A stretch of DNA of 60,000 nucleotides. It comes from Apostichopus japonicus. Taxonomy: Eukaryota; Echinodermata; Holothuroidea; Aspidochirotida; Stichopodidae. The notes under the pieces were generated by a model. It was not told the DNA's origin, did not search any database, and saw only the letters and a list, made by a program, of their open reading frames with translations. Of this stretch, positions 39,301 through 47,768 are shown one piece after another. The stretch's first letter is position 1. Each line of letters opens with the position of its first letter. The stretch spans positions 33,011,001-33,071,000 of the forward strand of contig NC_092580.1 of assembly GCF_037975245.1 (NCBI RefSeq). The letters are read 5' to 3'. Both the position numbers and the translations under genes were made by a program.

Positions 39301-41073
39301 GTATTAAACTAAGGAGATAATTAGTAAGTTTCTACCCATTAAGACAAACATGTTTCCCATGCAGGCATTTTGATTAATAAAGTATTGCTAATCCTATGCA
39401 AGCCCATATGAATAATGATTCAACTGACAAAGTTAATGATTATTTGACATACTCAGTATTGTAGTTTAGTGGGATCCCAGTCCATTAATACATTACTATG
39501 GATGTATTCAAGTTCTCTGGTAACATGCTCCTTTAACTCCTCCTTTCACTGGAAGTGCAACATTTGCAGTCATACCTTTATACAATTAATTTCTACCATG
39601 ATGGGTCTCCCCTGACAGGTTAGTGACCTTAGATAGGGTCATTGGGGGGGGGGGGGGGGTAGTGTAAAAATGTTACCAGTTATTAGGCTAGGTAGATAGG
39701 TGTGCGAAGGTAAAGGAGACAAGTGAGTGAGGAGTGACGTAAGTCAGAATGTCTGTGACATTGGTTTCAGATATATAATCCAAACTTAACGTGCATAGTT
39801 TGCAGTATACAGGGATGTTTTAGTATTCATATTTGTGTAGCACATTTAAAGGTAGTAAAAGTTGTCTTTTATAAAAAATAAAAAAGTTTCCTGTCTACCA
39901 GACCATACGTGTGGCATGATACTAGTTTGCATTTCTATGACACAAAGTTGTTCATTGATATCTAGTCCATCAGAAAGAGTTCATCAAACTTATAACCTCA
40001 TTCTGAAATGAAAACAGCTCTACTTAAGGTAATAAATAGTTTAATGAGCATACCATGTATATCCATCTTGCTGATGTTGTTAATTTCGGAAGCCATTCAG
40101 GTAACTATATAGTCTAACCCTCCATCTGCTGCTATCTAATATGTAAATTATAATAAACTCTTCCTAAATGAAGTAGTGCATAAAGATAACCAAAACACTG
40201 GCAGCTGGTAGGGATGTTAGGATGTCAATACTCTATAGTGATGACATTCTAAGGCATGCAGCCTACACATTAGATATATACATGCACTATATATCTACAC
40301 TTCAGTTCTACAGCCCTGATGCCAATAAATGTAACATTTCCTCTCTACATAGGATACAGGGTTTACCAAGCTTATTAATTAATTATTAAAGTAATAAGCA
40401 TACTTCAAATTTAAACTCAAATCCTGTTTTGAGAAGCACATGTACAGAGGCTTGGCATTCTTTTGTTGAGGTTATAGCACTATTAATCCAAGCTAGTTTA
40501 ATGTTTGACACTGCCACTGTTTGTGTACGCCGTAATGACTTATACCAAAACGTTAGGATACAAGCCAAGCATTATTGGTAACTACTTCTTACCAGTTTTC
40601 CTCTGTACTTTACTGCAATACTGCTGCAGTATGGTACTGGGACATGTAGGGTTAAACTCTACTGATAATAGAGACCTAGTTCTGTTGACAATGCCATTGG
40701 CAGTGTGGCACAGGTGTCTTTTTTTCCCCCCTTCTTCTTCTCCTTCTTCTTTCCTTCATTTCATATCAGTTTATGATTTGATATATATAAAACTGGTGAT
40801 AAACAATCATTCCTAATTCAAAAGTCAAACTTAAAGTGACAGCCAAACACTTTCAATACCATTCTTGGATGTACCCCCTACAATGCTAAAATTGGCATGG
40901 AATGTTGCAAACAGTTTTCTATTTCACCAATGTTTGAAATCTGCTGTACATAGCTGCTGTTGTACCCTACGTACCTTCAGACTAGTGATGACCAGCTCCC
41001 GGGCCTCTAGCTCAGCCTCGAGGAGACCCAACAGCTGAAGGAGATCATTCTTGCTGAAGTTTAGGATTGCCAT
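10308..41073 (-). CDS. CTTNBP2: Cortactin-binding protein 2 / CTTNBP2NL-like protein, four-exon model
   Basis: Joining the minus-strand segments 41073-40975, 18235-17999, 17066-16959 and 12362-10308 gives one open frame of 832 residues. Each junction has a canonical GT donor and AG acceptor, and every intron is phase 0. Residues 1 to about 290 match the CortBP2 N-terminal domain by recall: a short helical segment ending ELEARELVITSLK, a YxLxNPYAALSRD segment, the signature GDDVTYFLEKDRERL (131-145), then a long coiled coil including ISEFDIEREQL (241-251). The rest is low-complexity Ser/Pro/Thr-rich sequence with a proline motif PPPVPNKP near 638. Vertebrate relatives bind cortactin and striatin/PP2A (STRIPAK) and act in the actin cortex and dendritic spines; the role here is inferred from homology. 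No ankyrin repeats are visible, so the product as read resembles CTTNBP2NL (about 640 residues in human), but further 3' exons are possible. The name is the family name, not a proven orthology. Confidence 0.87.
12363..16958 (-). other. Intron 3 of the CTTNBP2-like gene
   Basis: Bounded by the donor gtaggt at 16958 and the acceptor ending at 12363. It holds a 26-bp minisatellite close to the acceptor (about 12479-12812). The remainder is AT-rich unique-looking sequence with short pyrimidine-rich patches (near 14610-14640, 16020-16050 and 16390-16415). No coding segment or transposon was recognised. Confidence 0.8.
12479..12812 (+). repeat. Minisatellite, unit 26 bp, about 12 copies
   Basis: Diverged units of TTAGAGCATTGTACTCATAC followed by TCACCC; TAGAGC or its variants occur at 12495, 12521, 12547 and 12573, exactly 26 apart. 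Later units are more diverged. It lies within intron 3, about 115 bases from the acceptor of exon 4. Confidence 0.9.
16959..17066 (-). CDS. CTTNBP2: Coding exon 3 of the CTTNBP2-like gene (signature GDDVTY block)
   Basis: This 108-base exon (36 codons, residues 113-148) follows the acceptor cttacgttag and ends CAGCAG before the donor gtaggt at 16958. It encodes VLKELALERQKHAQETAHGD followed by DVTYFLEKDRERLSQQ. This is the best-conserved block of the family: vertebrate members carry a near-identical RQRHAQDTAEGDDVTYMLEKERERL. It continues the heptad-rich coiled coil and joins in frame to exon 4 (VDFEKAQQKK). Both ends are phase 0. Confidence 0.92.
17067..17998 (-). other. Intron 2 of the CTTNBP2-like gene
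   Basis: A 932-base intron between exons 2 and 3, with donor gtgaga at 17998 and acceptor cgttag ending at 17067. No repeat or open frame of note is visible. Confidence 0.85.
17999..18235 (-). CDS. CTTNBP2: Coding exon 2 of the CTTNBP2-like gene
   Basis: This 237-base exon (79 codons, residues 34-112) follows the acceptor ttcatttcag and ends CAG before the donor gtgagaga at 17998. It encodes the variable start TECAKNSQPSS, then the conserved block HYKQYTLHNPYAALSRDEE, an acidic linker, and a helix (DPADILEKMVDRHRKAEEHM onward) that begins the coiled coil. The segment corresponds to the family block around 'DPLMALQRD' and the 'MLSQLAAAE' helix. The exon is phase 0 at both ends, so skipping it would keep the frame. 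A copy of the dispersed repeat sits just upstream of its acceptor (18297-18353). Confidence 0.87.
18297..18353 (+). repeat. Dispersed repeat family A, 3' part only
   Basis: GTAGAACAGAGTGCTACGGT then TGTGAGGAGACTGGTAAGTG and AGGCGCAAAGTAAAT. It lies 60-120 bases upstream (in gene sense) of the acceptor of coding exon 2. Confidence 0.78.
19614..19621. repeat. Left 8-bp target-site duplication of the hAT-like element
   Basis: CTGCTGTC directly precedes the left terminal repeat and is repeated exactly after the right one at 21349-21356. It marks the insertion site. Confidence 0.9.
19622..21348. mobile_element. Non-autonomous hAT-superfamily DNA transposon (1.7 kb)
   Basis: The element starts TAGGGTTGGGCGATAT (19622-19637) and ends with the exact reverse complement (21333-21348), giving perfect 16-bp terminal inverted repeats. 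It is flanked by an identical 8-bp direct repeat, CTGCTGTC (19614-19621 and 21349-21356). An 8-bp target duplication and this style of terminus are typical of the hAT superfamily. Next to both ends are short ATCGCGAT-type palindromic motifs (near 19652 and 21288), as expected for subterminal transposase-binding sites. Inside there is no transposase-like frame, so it must have been mobilised in trans. The right part includes a GC-rich block (21070-21160) and a hairpin (21223-21260). Confidence 0.9.
21223..21260. repeat. Long hairpin inside the hAT-like element
   Basis: GTTGTTTTTAGTGTGTT and its reverse complement AACACACTAAAAACAAC are separated by only four bases (TGCG), making a 17-bp perfect stem. 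It lies in the right subterminal part of the transposon and may be a remnant of a nested insertion or a transposase-related structure. Confidence 0.85.
21349..21356. repeat. Right 8-bp target-site duplication of the hAT-like element
   Basis: CTGCTGTC directly follows the right terminal repeat, identical to 19614-19621. Perfect identity suggests the insertion is not very old. Confidence 0.9.
24156..24804 (+). repeat. Tandem array, unit 59 bp, about 11 copies
   Basis: Repeats of GACAGGGTGATGTCCTTCCA, AACTCAAACCCACTCCCGCT and AAAGCAGTGGGTTAGGAA in order. Variant units recur at multiples of 59: the ATTCAAACACACTCCCA variant at 24361, 24538 and 24774. Each unit can pair CCCACT with AGTGGG; the first unit forms a longer stem, CCCACTGCT with AGCAGTGGG. 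Confidence 0.93.
26390..26414 (+). repeat. Poly-G / GGGTGGGGG tract
   Basis: Eleven G followed by TGGGTGGGGGTC in intron 1. Confidence 0.85.
27046..27074 (+). repeat. G-quadruplex-type motif
   Basis: Five or more runs of three to five G separated by single A, a classic short-loop G-quadruplex pattern. On the coding (minus) strand of the gene this is C-rich. Confidence 0.8.
28181..28192 (+). repeat. Poly-C tract
   Basis: Twelve C in intron 1; the transcript sense has poly-G. Confidence 0.9.
29689..29750. repeat. Pair of adjacent hairpins
   Basis: AACCGCCTATT (29689-29699) pairs perfectly with AATAGGCGGTT (29713-29723). Directly after it, AGTAGTT (29731-29737) pairs with AACTACT (29744-29750) around TCGCGG. 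Both loops carry a CGCG or TCGCG motif in otherwise AT-rich sequence. It could be the end of a DNA transposon, but I found no partner end. Confidence 0.75.
29981..30130 (+). repeat. Dispersed repeat family A, long copy
   Basis: Contains the blocks TGGTAGAATGAGAAGG, GGGCATTGACC, AGTGTTAAAATATTACCAG and GTGCTAAGGTTGTGAGGAGA then CAGGTAAG and CGAAGTAAAT. The same blocks in the same order recur at 42724-42843 and in part at five other places. I do not recognise the family. There are no pol III boxes or coding frame in it. Confidence 0.8.
30876..30926 (+). repeat. Dispersed repeat family A, decayed copy
   Basis: TCTAGAGTACAGTGATTGTG, TGAAGACAGGTAAGTGAAGC and GTGAAGTAAAT correspond to the 3' block of the family. 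It lies 750 bases from the long copy at 29981-30130, in the same orientation. Confidence 0.6.
36162..36343 (+). repeat. Tandem duplication, period 91 bp
   Basis: AGCTATGTA, GAGATGGTTGGATACAG and GTGGCTCACAGAC occur in the same order in 36162-36252 and 36253-36343. The copies differ by scattered substitutions and small indels. Confidence 0.9.
37118..38635 (+). repeat. Tandem array, unit about 171 bp, interrupted by a SINE
   Basis: The landmark CAATCAATGTTGAGTGTTGC recurs with its ATG at 37141, 37310, 37481, 37654, 37825 and 37998, a spacing of 169-173 bases, giving about six full units. After 38100 there are truncated units (ATG landmarks at 38447 and 38542, 95 apart). Units are almost identical, differing mainly by small indels such as TGTACTGTAC versus TGTACTGTATGTAC. 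Short open frames on both strands here are artefacts of the repeat. Confidence 0.93.
38173..38406 (+). mobile_element. tRNA-derived SINE, copy 1, inserted in the 171-bp array
   Basis: The head resembles a tRNA with both RNA polymerase III promoter boxes: A box TAGCTCAGTGG (38184-38194) and B box GGTTCGAGTCA (38228-38238), at tRNA-like spacing. A tRNA-unrelated body of about 165 bases follows. A second copy at 53068-53306 shares the whole length. Flanking TACTC (38168-38172 and 38407-38411) is a short target duplication. The array sequence on the two sides rejoins as GGATTTACTC|TGTGAGC, which is the uninterrupted sequence seen at 38595-38611. The 3' part holds three short hairpins (see findings). 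Confidence 0.88.
38745..38960 (+). mobile_element. Second, different tRNA-related SINE (degenerate)
   Basis: A tRNA-like head (GGGCTTTGTGGTCAAATGG ... TTGCAGGTCCCCGAGTCCAGGCC) is followed by a body with TTGGCAAGACACTTATTACC, CTCCTGAGGTATATAAATGG and GGTCCTGCAAGATAAC. The order tRNA-like head, then 'GGCAAGACACTT', then 'ataAATGGGG' resembles the conserved central domain seen in several deuterostome SINE families; this is from memory, not a search. Both promoter boxes are decayed, so it is an old copy. Boundaries are approximate. Confidence 0.6.
39637..39745 (+). repeat. Dispersed repeat family A, copy with an internal poly-G expansion
   Basis: GGGTCATT is followed by a run of 16 G (39644-39659), then TAGTGTAAAAATGTTACCAG, CTAGGTAGATAGGTGTGCGA and AGGAGACAAGTGAGTGAGGA. 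The block order matches 29981-30130, with the G run at the place where that copy has GGGTGCACAG. Confidence 0.6.
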
Positions 41074-41082
41074 CCTGTGGTC
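40975..41082 (-). CDS. CTTNBP2: Coding exon 1 (start codon) of the CTTNBP2-like gene
   Basis: The exon is preceded on the minus strand by the acceptor tttctttgcag and begins with nine untranslated bases. The ATG is at 41073 and 33 codons follow, ending AAG before the donor gtacgt at 40974. The peptide MAILNFSKNDLLQLLGLLEA then ELEARELVITSLK has the amphipathic helical pattern that opens the CortBP2 N-terminal domain. The ATG is chosen because it lies just upstream of the conserved segment and no earlier in-frame ATG exists in the exon: the upstream run reads into the intron. An acceptor before the start means transcription begins in an earlier non-coding exon that I could not place. Confidence 0.88.
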
Positions 41083-41368
41083 CTGCAAAGAAAATTTATA
41101 TAGGGTTATATAAAAATTCAAATTTACATATATAAATATTCATGTCATTTAATACAAAATCACCTTATTAACACAGCTAGGCTTAAATGTAAGTGTATAT
41201 CTGAAAGAAGTTGCATTTCCATGAGCAACAAAATGCATAGTTCCCTTATAGTTCCTTTGCATCATTCACCAAAATTTGGAACTTGAAGACTGTCCAATAT
41301 TTATGTTTTTAATTTAGACAGATAAAGTTTTTGTTTGAGTATTTTTCTTTAACACTACAAATTGCATT

Positions 41369-41382
41369 GGGGGGGGGGGGGG
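41369..41382 (+). repeat. Poly-G tract
   Basis: Fourteen G followed within 30 bases by two more G runs (CTGGGGGC, TTTTTGGGGGGGAC), about 290 bases upstream of the start exon in gene orientation. Confidence 0.9.
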
Positions 41383-42723
41383 CACCTGGGGGCACAATTG
41401 TTTTTGGGGGGGACACGTGCCTCCCAGGCCACCCCCTGGCGACTCCATTGCCCGTAAGCCATATAGGGAAGTGCAGAAATTTCCAGTTTGTACGAGGCAC
41501 CAAGCCAGAATTGAGGGTATATTTACAGTATGCCAGTAGTGTATAAAGTAGTATTGGTAGTTAAATGATTATTGCGTACAGCAGTTAGGTACACAGTTTA
41601 ATAACTTCATCTGCTAGATCAAGGTTCGAGAGGACACTCGTAAATCTCAACCAAATGCCCAAGCAGCGCAAACAAATATCCACACCGAGGGTTCTATACA
41701 TGGATGTACCATGAAAGCATCTTTATATTTACATAATTTGTAACCATGCCTCTCAGAATTACGTATAAACAACCATCTTTATACGACCTTATGGCGTGCT
41801 TGTGACCTTGTGTGACGTACGCTATCAGCAGACGTCAAATTACCACCTTAGCTTGTAATGAGACGTTTTGTACTAATTTCATTTGAACATGACATCAAGA
41901 ACACCCTTCAAAATTTAATTAAGCGCGAGGTTGATCAATACTTCCTCACGGAAACTGTATCTTACACAATGAAGGTATATGGTAAAGCACCTGGTGTTTA
42001 GTATGTACTGCATATAATACAAACAGGGCTTCAACTGTGAGCTCCAAAGAGACTTGCAACTTACTGTAAACAAATGTCCTTTAAAGATCATCATGCATTA
42101 TTGTCTCCTAAATTTCATATTTTTTCTTCAAAACAAAAAGCATCCCCACTTTGACTATCCAAATAGTTTCTAAATATCAATGAGTTTTCTGTTAGGAAAT
42201 AAAATTGCTTTGTGAGTGGCAGTTAACATGCTTATGAGGTTTTATCATTTTAAACACAAAAAATAGAGTTGAACTCTTCGTCTGAACAGATTTAAATTAC
42301 CGTCACAAGTGAGCATTTTAAAGAAAACCAAGGCATTGCAAAAATACACCCAATTCCAGTTTATACCTTAATACCCCAATATCTAGATAATTTACTTTTT
42401 GTAAAAGAGGAATATCATACAAAAAACAGACCTTGTGCTATGATAGGGAAATGAAGAAACCAGCTGTAGAAAGGCTTACATTTCTATCATAGAAGGATAT
42501 CAGAGGATTATGCAAGGAAACAAACAATTTTTTTATTTTGTAAAATAGTTTTAGTTTTGCCCTGGAGCACTCACAGTCCAACTCCCACACTTGAAAAGAA
42601 AAACAAACAAGCAATCAGAAATATGGATAACAATCTTGAACCACTCAGTGAACACCAAACAAGATCTGGAAGATAGCAAAAATCTGAAGGAAAAAACGAA
42701 GACTGCAAAGAAAATCTGTCTAG

Positions 42724-42843
42724 GCACTTTTGGGTGGTAGAATGAGAAGGATGGGCATTGACTGGTAGTAGCTGGTCCTAGAGGGGTTGGGCAAACAGTG
42801 CTAAGGTTGTGAGGAGACATGTAAGAGAGAAGGCAAAGTAAAT
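42724..42843 (+). repeat. Dispersed repeat family A, long copy
   Basis: Matches 29981-30130: GGTGGTAGAATGAGAAGG, GGGCATTGACTGG, CAGTGCTAAGGTTGTGAGGA then GACATGTAAG and GCAAAGTAAAT. It lacks the internal TTACCAG segment. The 22-bp minisatellite starts less than 60 bases after it. Confidence 0.82.
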
Positions 42844-42900
42844 CGCTGAATCCATGGTTACTACTCCAGTGACAGACCCTGAGCCATGACATAGAAATAA

Positions 42901-43208
42901 CCGTTGCGTGTGAGTGTACTAACCGATGCGCGTGAGGGTAATAACTGATGCCCGTGAGTGTACTAACCGATGCGCGTGAGTGTACTAACCGATGCGTGTG
43001 AGTGTACTAACCGATGCGTGTGAGTGTACTAACCGATGCGTGTGAGTGTACTAACCAATGAGTGTGAGTGTACTAACCGATGGGTGTGAGTGTACTAACC
43101 GATGCGTGTGAGTGTACTAACTGATGCGTGTGAGTTTACTAACCGATGCGTGTGAGTGTACTAAACAATGCATATGAGTGTACTAACCAAAGCTTGTGAG
43201 TGAGTGTA
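42901..43208 (+). repeat. Minisatellite, unit 22 bp, 14 copies
   Basis: Consensus CCGATGCGTGTGAGTGTACT followed by AA. Fourteen units fill 308 bases without gaps. Central units are identical, while edge units have lost CpG (for example CCAATGAGTG, ACAATGCATATG). Confidence 0.95.
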
Positions 43209-45802
43209 CTTAGTAATCTAGCCCAGCTTGCAGGGAATTCAGAAATGTACCCTTCAATCCCTTGTCTGCTACAGTAGGTATGTAAGAAGAAGGATTGTTT
43301 CGGTGAGGTGGGTAAAAATCGAGTGATAAAATCCTAGAGGTCAAAATCAAAGAAAGCTTTGTTGTGGGCTCTATAGAAGTATTAGAATTAGACTTCATAG
43401 TTCCCAGCCCCATTCCACTCCCCCTCCCTCTCCATCCACCCCCAACAAACAAGGAAGAAATAAAGAGAATTTGTAAAAGTTATATTTTGTGAAGACTTTG
43501 CCATGATCTGCTAGTACAATACAGACCAGTGCCAAAGTTTTGAAAGTACTTTCCTGAAAATGCTTAACCGTCCTTAATTTATTCTTATTTTGGAGAGTCT
43601 AGAGAAACAATAAATCTAAGTGAAGGAAAATAAGAATGGCAATAAAATGCCTTCTGAAATTATGAACATACGGTATGTGTGACCATTATTTGAGTTCTAG
43701 CATACCCGAGGACGTTACTTTTGAATAGTACAACATTGAAGACTATACAGGGATGAAGGAGATCAGCCCTGATACCCCCCTCACTAGGTATGTGAGAAGG
43801 AAAGGGGGGACCTGAATATCTTGACCAAATATACCTCAAGGTGTCATTTAAGGTTAGGTTAGGTCTATCCACTACACATCAACCATCTTACCACAGACAC
43901 AACCACCATAGAATATTCATCATTGAGTGGTGTTGACTCTCAATCTCATAGGAACAGTTACTGTTACTGGTTAGTTACCACCATGCAGTACTGATTGTAT
44001 AGCTTCCATTCAACAACCACAACTGTCTACATTGATCAGTTGATACAAACCAGACAGTTTAGTACATCATAAAACCTTATATCCTTGTCATATATCTCTA
44101 TGTACAGTAAGAAGACACTGTGCATCTCTAACAGAGCATATACATATACCTATTAAAATACCATAGTTTGACAATGTGTATCTCTAACAGAGCCTGTACC
44201 CAATACTTCACCAGAGTTTGATCAATAGGAGCATAAATGGCAGAGGTAAACACAGGTAATGGAGGTGTGTACTGTTTAATCAACAGATCATCTATATCTC
44301 ATTAATTATGCATATAATGGCATTTGTACATTTATTACAACTGTGGGCAGTTGGATTAAGATCTCCTAACTGTTATACACAAATATATGTACACAACCTA
44401 TGTTGTGAGTTTATCCTCACAGTACTACCTCTAATGGTTTAAATCATATTAGTCTTATCACAACAGATCTTATATAACTCAAAGATGGTAGTTACTTTTA
44501 CTGACATACTTTGTATGAATGTCCTAGCTAGCACGCTGTCACAGAATCTATACTAACAAGTCTAACATAAAGCCTAATTTGCATATAAACATGATGGGCT
44601 AAAAATCTTATTAACTACACTAATTTACCATGTACTTGCACAAATGTGGGTATAGGGTCTATATTAAAGGCATTGAAGACTCGCCCCAAACCGTGAGCCG
44701 CGCTCTGAAAAAGTTAACTTTCTGTTGCTTGCAAATGATGTTTTCTTCTTGTTGCTATAAAATGCAGACAGTAATGAAACGTGATACCTTGTTATCTTTA
44801 TCTAGACCTGAGATGTCCACGCTGCTATGTACACTGTGTTGTGGGTATTGACCGTAGCTATATGTATTGACTGTACACTAGTGTCTAATTAACAACAGTA
44901 GCAAGCTGTGTGTGTATTTTCTGGGATCAATGGTGGTGTCTACCACTTCTGTTACACCTAATTCGAAACTAGGTCAGATTACCGGCATGGGACGTTTCTC
45001 TGTGCGTGAGTCTTCACACCCTTTAAACTTCCCAACTCTTGAAAACAGTCTAAATGTGGTAGTTGGCAAGTGAAGATGGTGTGAATTAGTCAACAGTTTC
45101 ATGGTTGGGAAATATGTCTATACTTGAGGGCAACCTGCTGTTTCTAGATCAATCAATCCATTGGGAATGGAATTGGATCAATTCATACTACAGTAGACAT
45201 TATCCGTGAAAATCTGTGATAGAAGCTCTACCAAGCTCTTCATCATGTTTTCATACCCGCCCCTTTGCCCACCCTCCTCCCTCCTTCCCTCATTTCTCAA
45301 AAGGGAAAGAAACACTTTTCTTGTACTTCTGTCCTCCTTTCCCATCTTACCTTATTATAAACATCGCATGAAGTAGGTTGTTAGACTTCCAATGTTAAGC
45401 ATGCCTTTTTCATAGATCATTCTCTGTAATCAACAACTTACTGTACTGTACTGTTAGTGTATAAGACACTGTTTGATGCCTGTTAGTCTAGATCATGTAA
45501 TGTCACCCAACCCTGTAGAACCTTACACCATTTGTGACATGTTGTCACATTGCCTGGTGGGTTGACGCCACATGAAATATCAGACCAAGACAATGAGATG
45601 TCGCTAGAGGCAAGGTATTTCACCCACCATATTTCAACACTCATCTGATGCTTGATCAAAGCGGAATATTGCTAGCCTATGATAAAAGAGCAACAGTTTC
45701 TTATTGCAGAGCTGTTTGTAAACCAAGTGAATGGGAAACTGTATATATATTACAAACTACCAGGGTAAAACTAAACATGTCACAACCAACCTTTGTAAAG
45801 GA

Positions 45803-46072
45803 AGGTCACAGGGGAATGAGGGTGTCAAATGGGAAGGGAGGGGAGCCACAGAGAAGGGGTCACAGGGAAGGGAGGTTGGGTCACAGTGAAGGGAGGGGGG
45901 TCACAGGGAAGGTGTCAAATGGGAAGGGAAGAGGTCACAGGGAAGGGAGAGGGGTCAGACGGGAAGGGCGGGAGGTCACAGGGAAGGGAGGGGGGTCAAA
46001 CGGGAAGGGTGGGAGGTCACAGGGAAGGGAGGGGGGTCTGAAGGAAAGGAGGGAGTTTACAGGGAAGGGAGG
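45803..46072 (+). repeat. G-rich minisatellite, unit about 18-20 bp
   Basis: Diverged repeats of GGTCACAGGGAAGGGAGGG, some alternating with GTCAAACGGGAAGGGTGGGA. The plus strand is almost free of C and T apart from the TCAC motif. Runs of three to six G throughout make G-quadruplexes possible. The long open frames here exist only because the repeat lacks stop codons. Confidence 0.92.
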
Positions 46073-46980
46073 AATTAGATCATCCTGAAACTGAAAGCAA
46101 ATCTAGTTTTTATTAGGAACTTTACAAGTTGATTTAGGGAATGTATTTCTTCCGCCACTGTATCCTAAATTCATAAATGTTTCACAGTAGGACGAACTAA
46201 CCTTTGACATGAATGACAGAGTTGCATACAATCTAACAACTGCTCTCGTGTGTACATCACATTTTACATTCTTCTCATATCTTTATTTGAGATCTCAACA
46301 CAGCTTTAATGGACTTATTGCATCAAATGGCCTTTTTGTACCTTCTTCTCGTTCTCTATGCAAGAGCTAAAGCCAATGCACATTCCACAATGAGAACTCT
46401 ACCTTAAATAATGGCACTATAAAGTTGTCAATCTGGCTACCATTAGCAGGTCCATACAAACACTGCAGTATTGATCAGATTGGTCTCAGAAGTAGACAAA
46501 ACAACTTTGTTCAAATAATGGATTTTTTTTTCTGGTGAAGTGTTAAAAGTAAAAGGTGTTTTATTTCTTTTGTGATTTGTTTACCTGATGTCACCCTGAT
46601 GTGTCAATGATAATGATGATGATTGTGCAGATTTAAACAGATTCTATTTCCTCACAATTGTATTCAGAACTTATTTATGGAGGACAGGTAAACAAAATGG
46701 AGAAGCTTATTTCTTCCACATTAGCCATTAACTGTCAAGGATGGACTGATGTGTCAGTTGATGAAGCATTATATGACTGAGAACTATGCAATAGTGGAAA
46801 TTTAACAAAAAAACTATGCTTGTAAATGAAATTTGTCCATTACCCAAATTATACCAAACGAACAATAAAATTGACCACATTTCCTAGTAACTCCTCATAC
46901 TATTGATGAAATAGCCTAACCCAAAAGTCGTGCAAACTCATAGAGGGAGCACAGTCTTAAAAGGATACCATTTCATTCTA

Positions 46981-47041
46981 GGCACAATAGGAGGAGGTGC
47001 TAAGGTTGTGGGGAGACAGATGAGCAAGGAACAAAGTAAAT
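46981..47041 (+). repeat. Dispersed repeat family A, 3' part
   Basis: GGTGCTAAGGTTGTGGGGAG then ACAGATGAGCAAGGAACAAA and GTAAAT, close to the family 3' block. Confidence 0.78.
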
Positions 47042-47481
47042 AAGAAATGTTTGACAAAGTAAAGGAACTATTTTTGAACATTGCTACTTGGCATAGTTCA
47101 TTTTCACCTAAGTTACACTCTGTTAATAGACTGGAAATCCTCTTAACTCCACACTTCCCTCACAAACAAGATTATTGTATTTAGTTTCTATTTACTATCA
47201 ATGCAAACATTGCACCACAATCTTTTCACACTTCTAGTCCCAGGAGTACAACTAACACCTTGATTGACATCTAGAGTAAACTATATCAAAGTTACAAACA
47301 CCTGTTTCCAGGTACAACTAATACTGTAGGCTACACAACACTGTACCAAGAGAGTGACAATAGGTATGACATCATCTAGGATGTCATAGTGGCATTTCCT
47401 AGTAGACTTACCTCTGTTTTAGGAGAAAGGTAAATTTGGGACAGGGTTACTTCCTGCTTGGCTAATTTAAATCTCTATCAA

Positions 47482-47768
47482 GGGTCATTCCATGTCAGAT
47501 CACCCAATGGAAAATACACCACCATCTCAGAATTTCTCAAAAATGGGTATATTCAATTATTGTCCACAAAAAAGACCAAATATTGTGAAAAATGGTGAAA
47601 ATGGGCCGGGCCCACAAATTTTAAAGACCAATAACTCGAAAACTAAAGGTCCAGTATAGCTGGGAAAGTTGACATTTTAAAGCTAATGCAATGGGAACTT
47701 TGAAGAAATTCTGAAATGATGGTGTATTTATCTTCACGTTTTTTGGGTGATTTGACATGGAACGACCC
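47482..47768. mobile_element. Long-TIR MITE (287 bp)
   Basis: The left end begins GGGTCATTCCATGTCAGATC and the right end, reverse complemented, begins GGGTCGTTCCATGTCAAATC; both continue into ACCCA. The inverted similarity goes on inwards with few mismatches for about 70 bases (left part to about 47552, right part from about 47697), including the pair AATACACCACCATCTCAGAA / TTCTGAAATGATGGTGTATT. The middle is AT-rich and non-coding. No clean target-site duplication is visible (flanks CTATCAA and CCAAGTG), so I do not assign a superfamily. Confidence 0.85.

Larger units (their letters stand above)
18236..40974 (-). other. Intron 1 of the CTTNBP2-like gene (22.7 kb)
   Basis: Runs from the donor gtacgt at 40974 to the acceptor ttcatttcag ending at 18236. 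It holds the hAT-like element (19622-21348), the 59-bp array (24156-24804), the twin hairpins (29689-29750), four dispersed-repeat copies, a 91-bp duplication (36162-36343), the 171-bp array with its SINE insertion (37118-38635), a second SINE type (about 38745-38960) and poly-G/C tracts. Long first coding introns often hold enhancers or alternative promoters. One candidate alternative first exon is discussed in findings. Confidence 0.82.

Noticed and set aside
42551-42892. 113-codon minus-strand frame sharing SPHNLST with a frame at 30067-30336
   Set aside because: The shared peptide is the antisense translation of the dispersed repeat family A, not a protein domain.
45648-46088. 146-codon plus-strand open frame rich in Gly/Arg/Glu
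   Set aside because: It is produced by the stop-free G-rich minisatellite; the second frame of the same array is also open.
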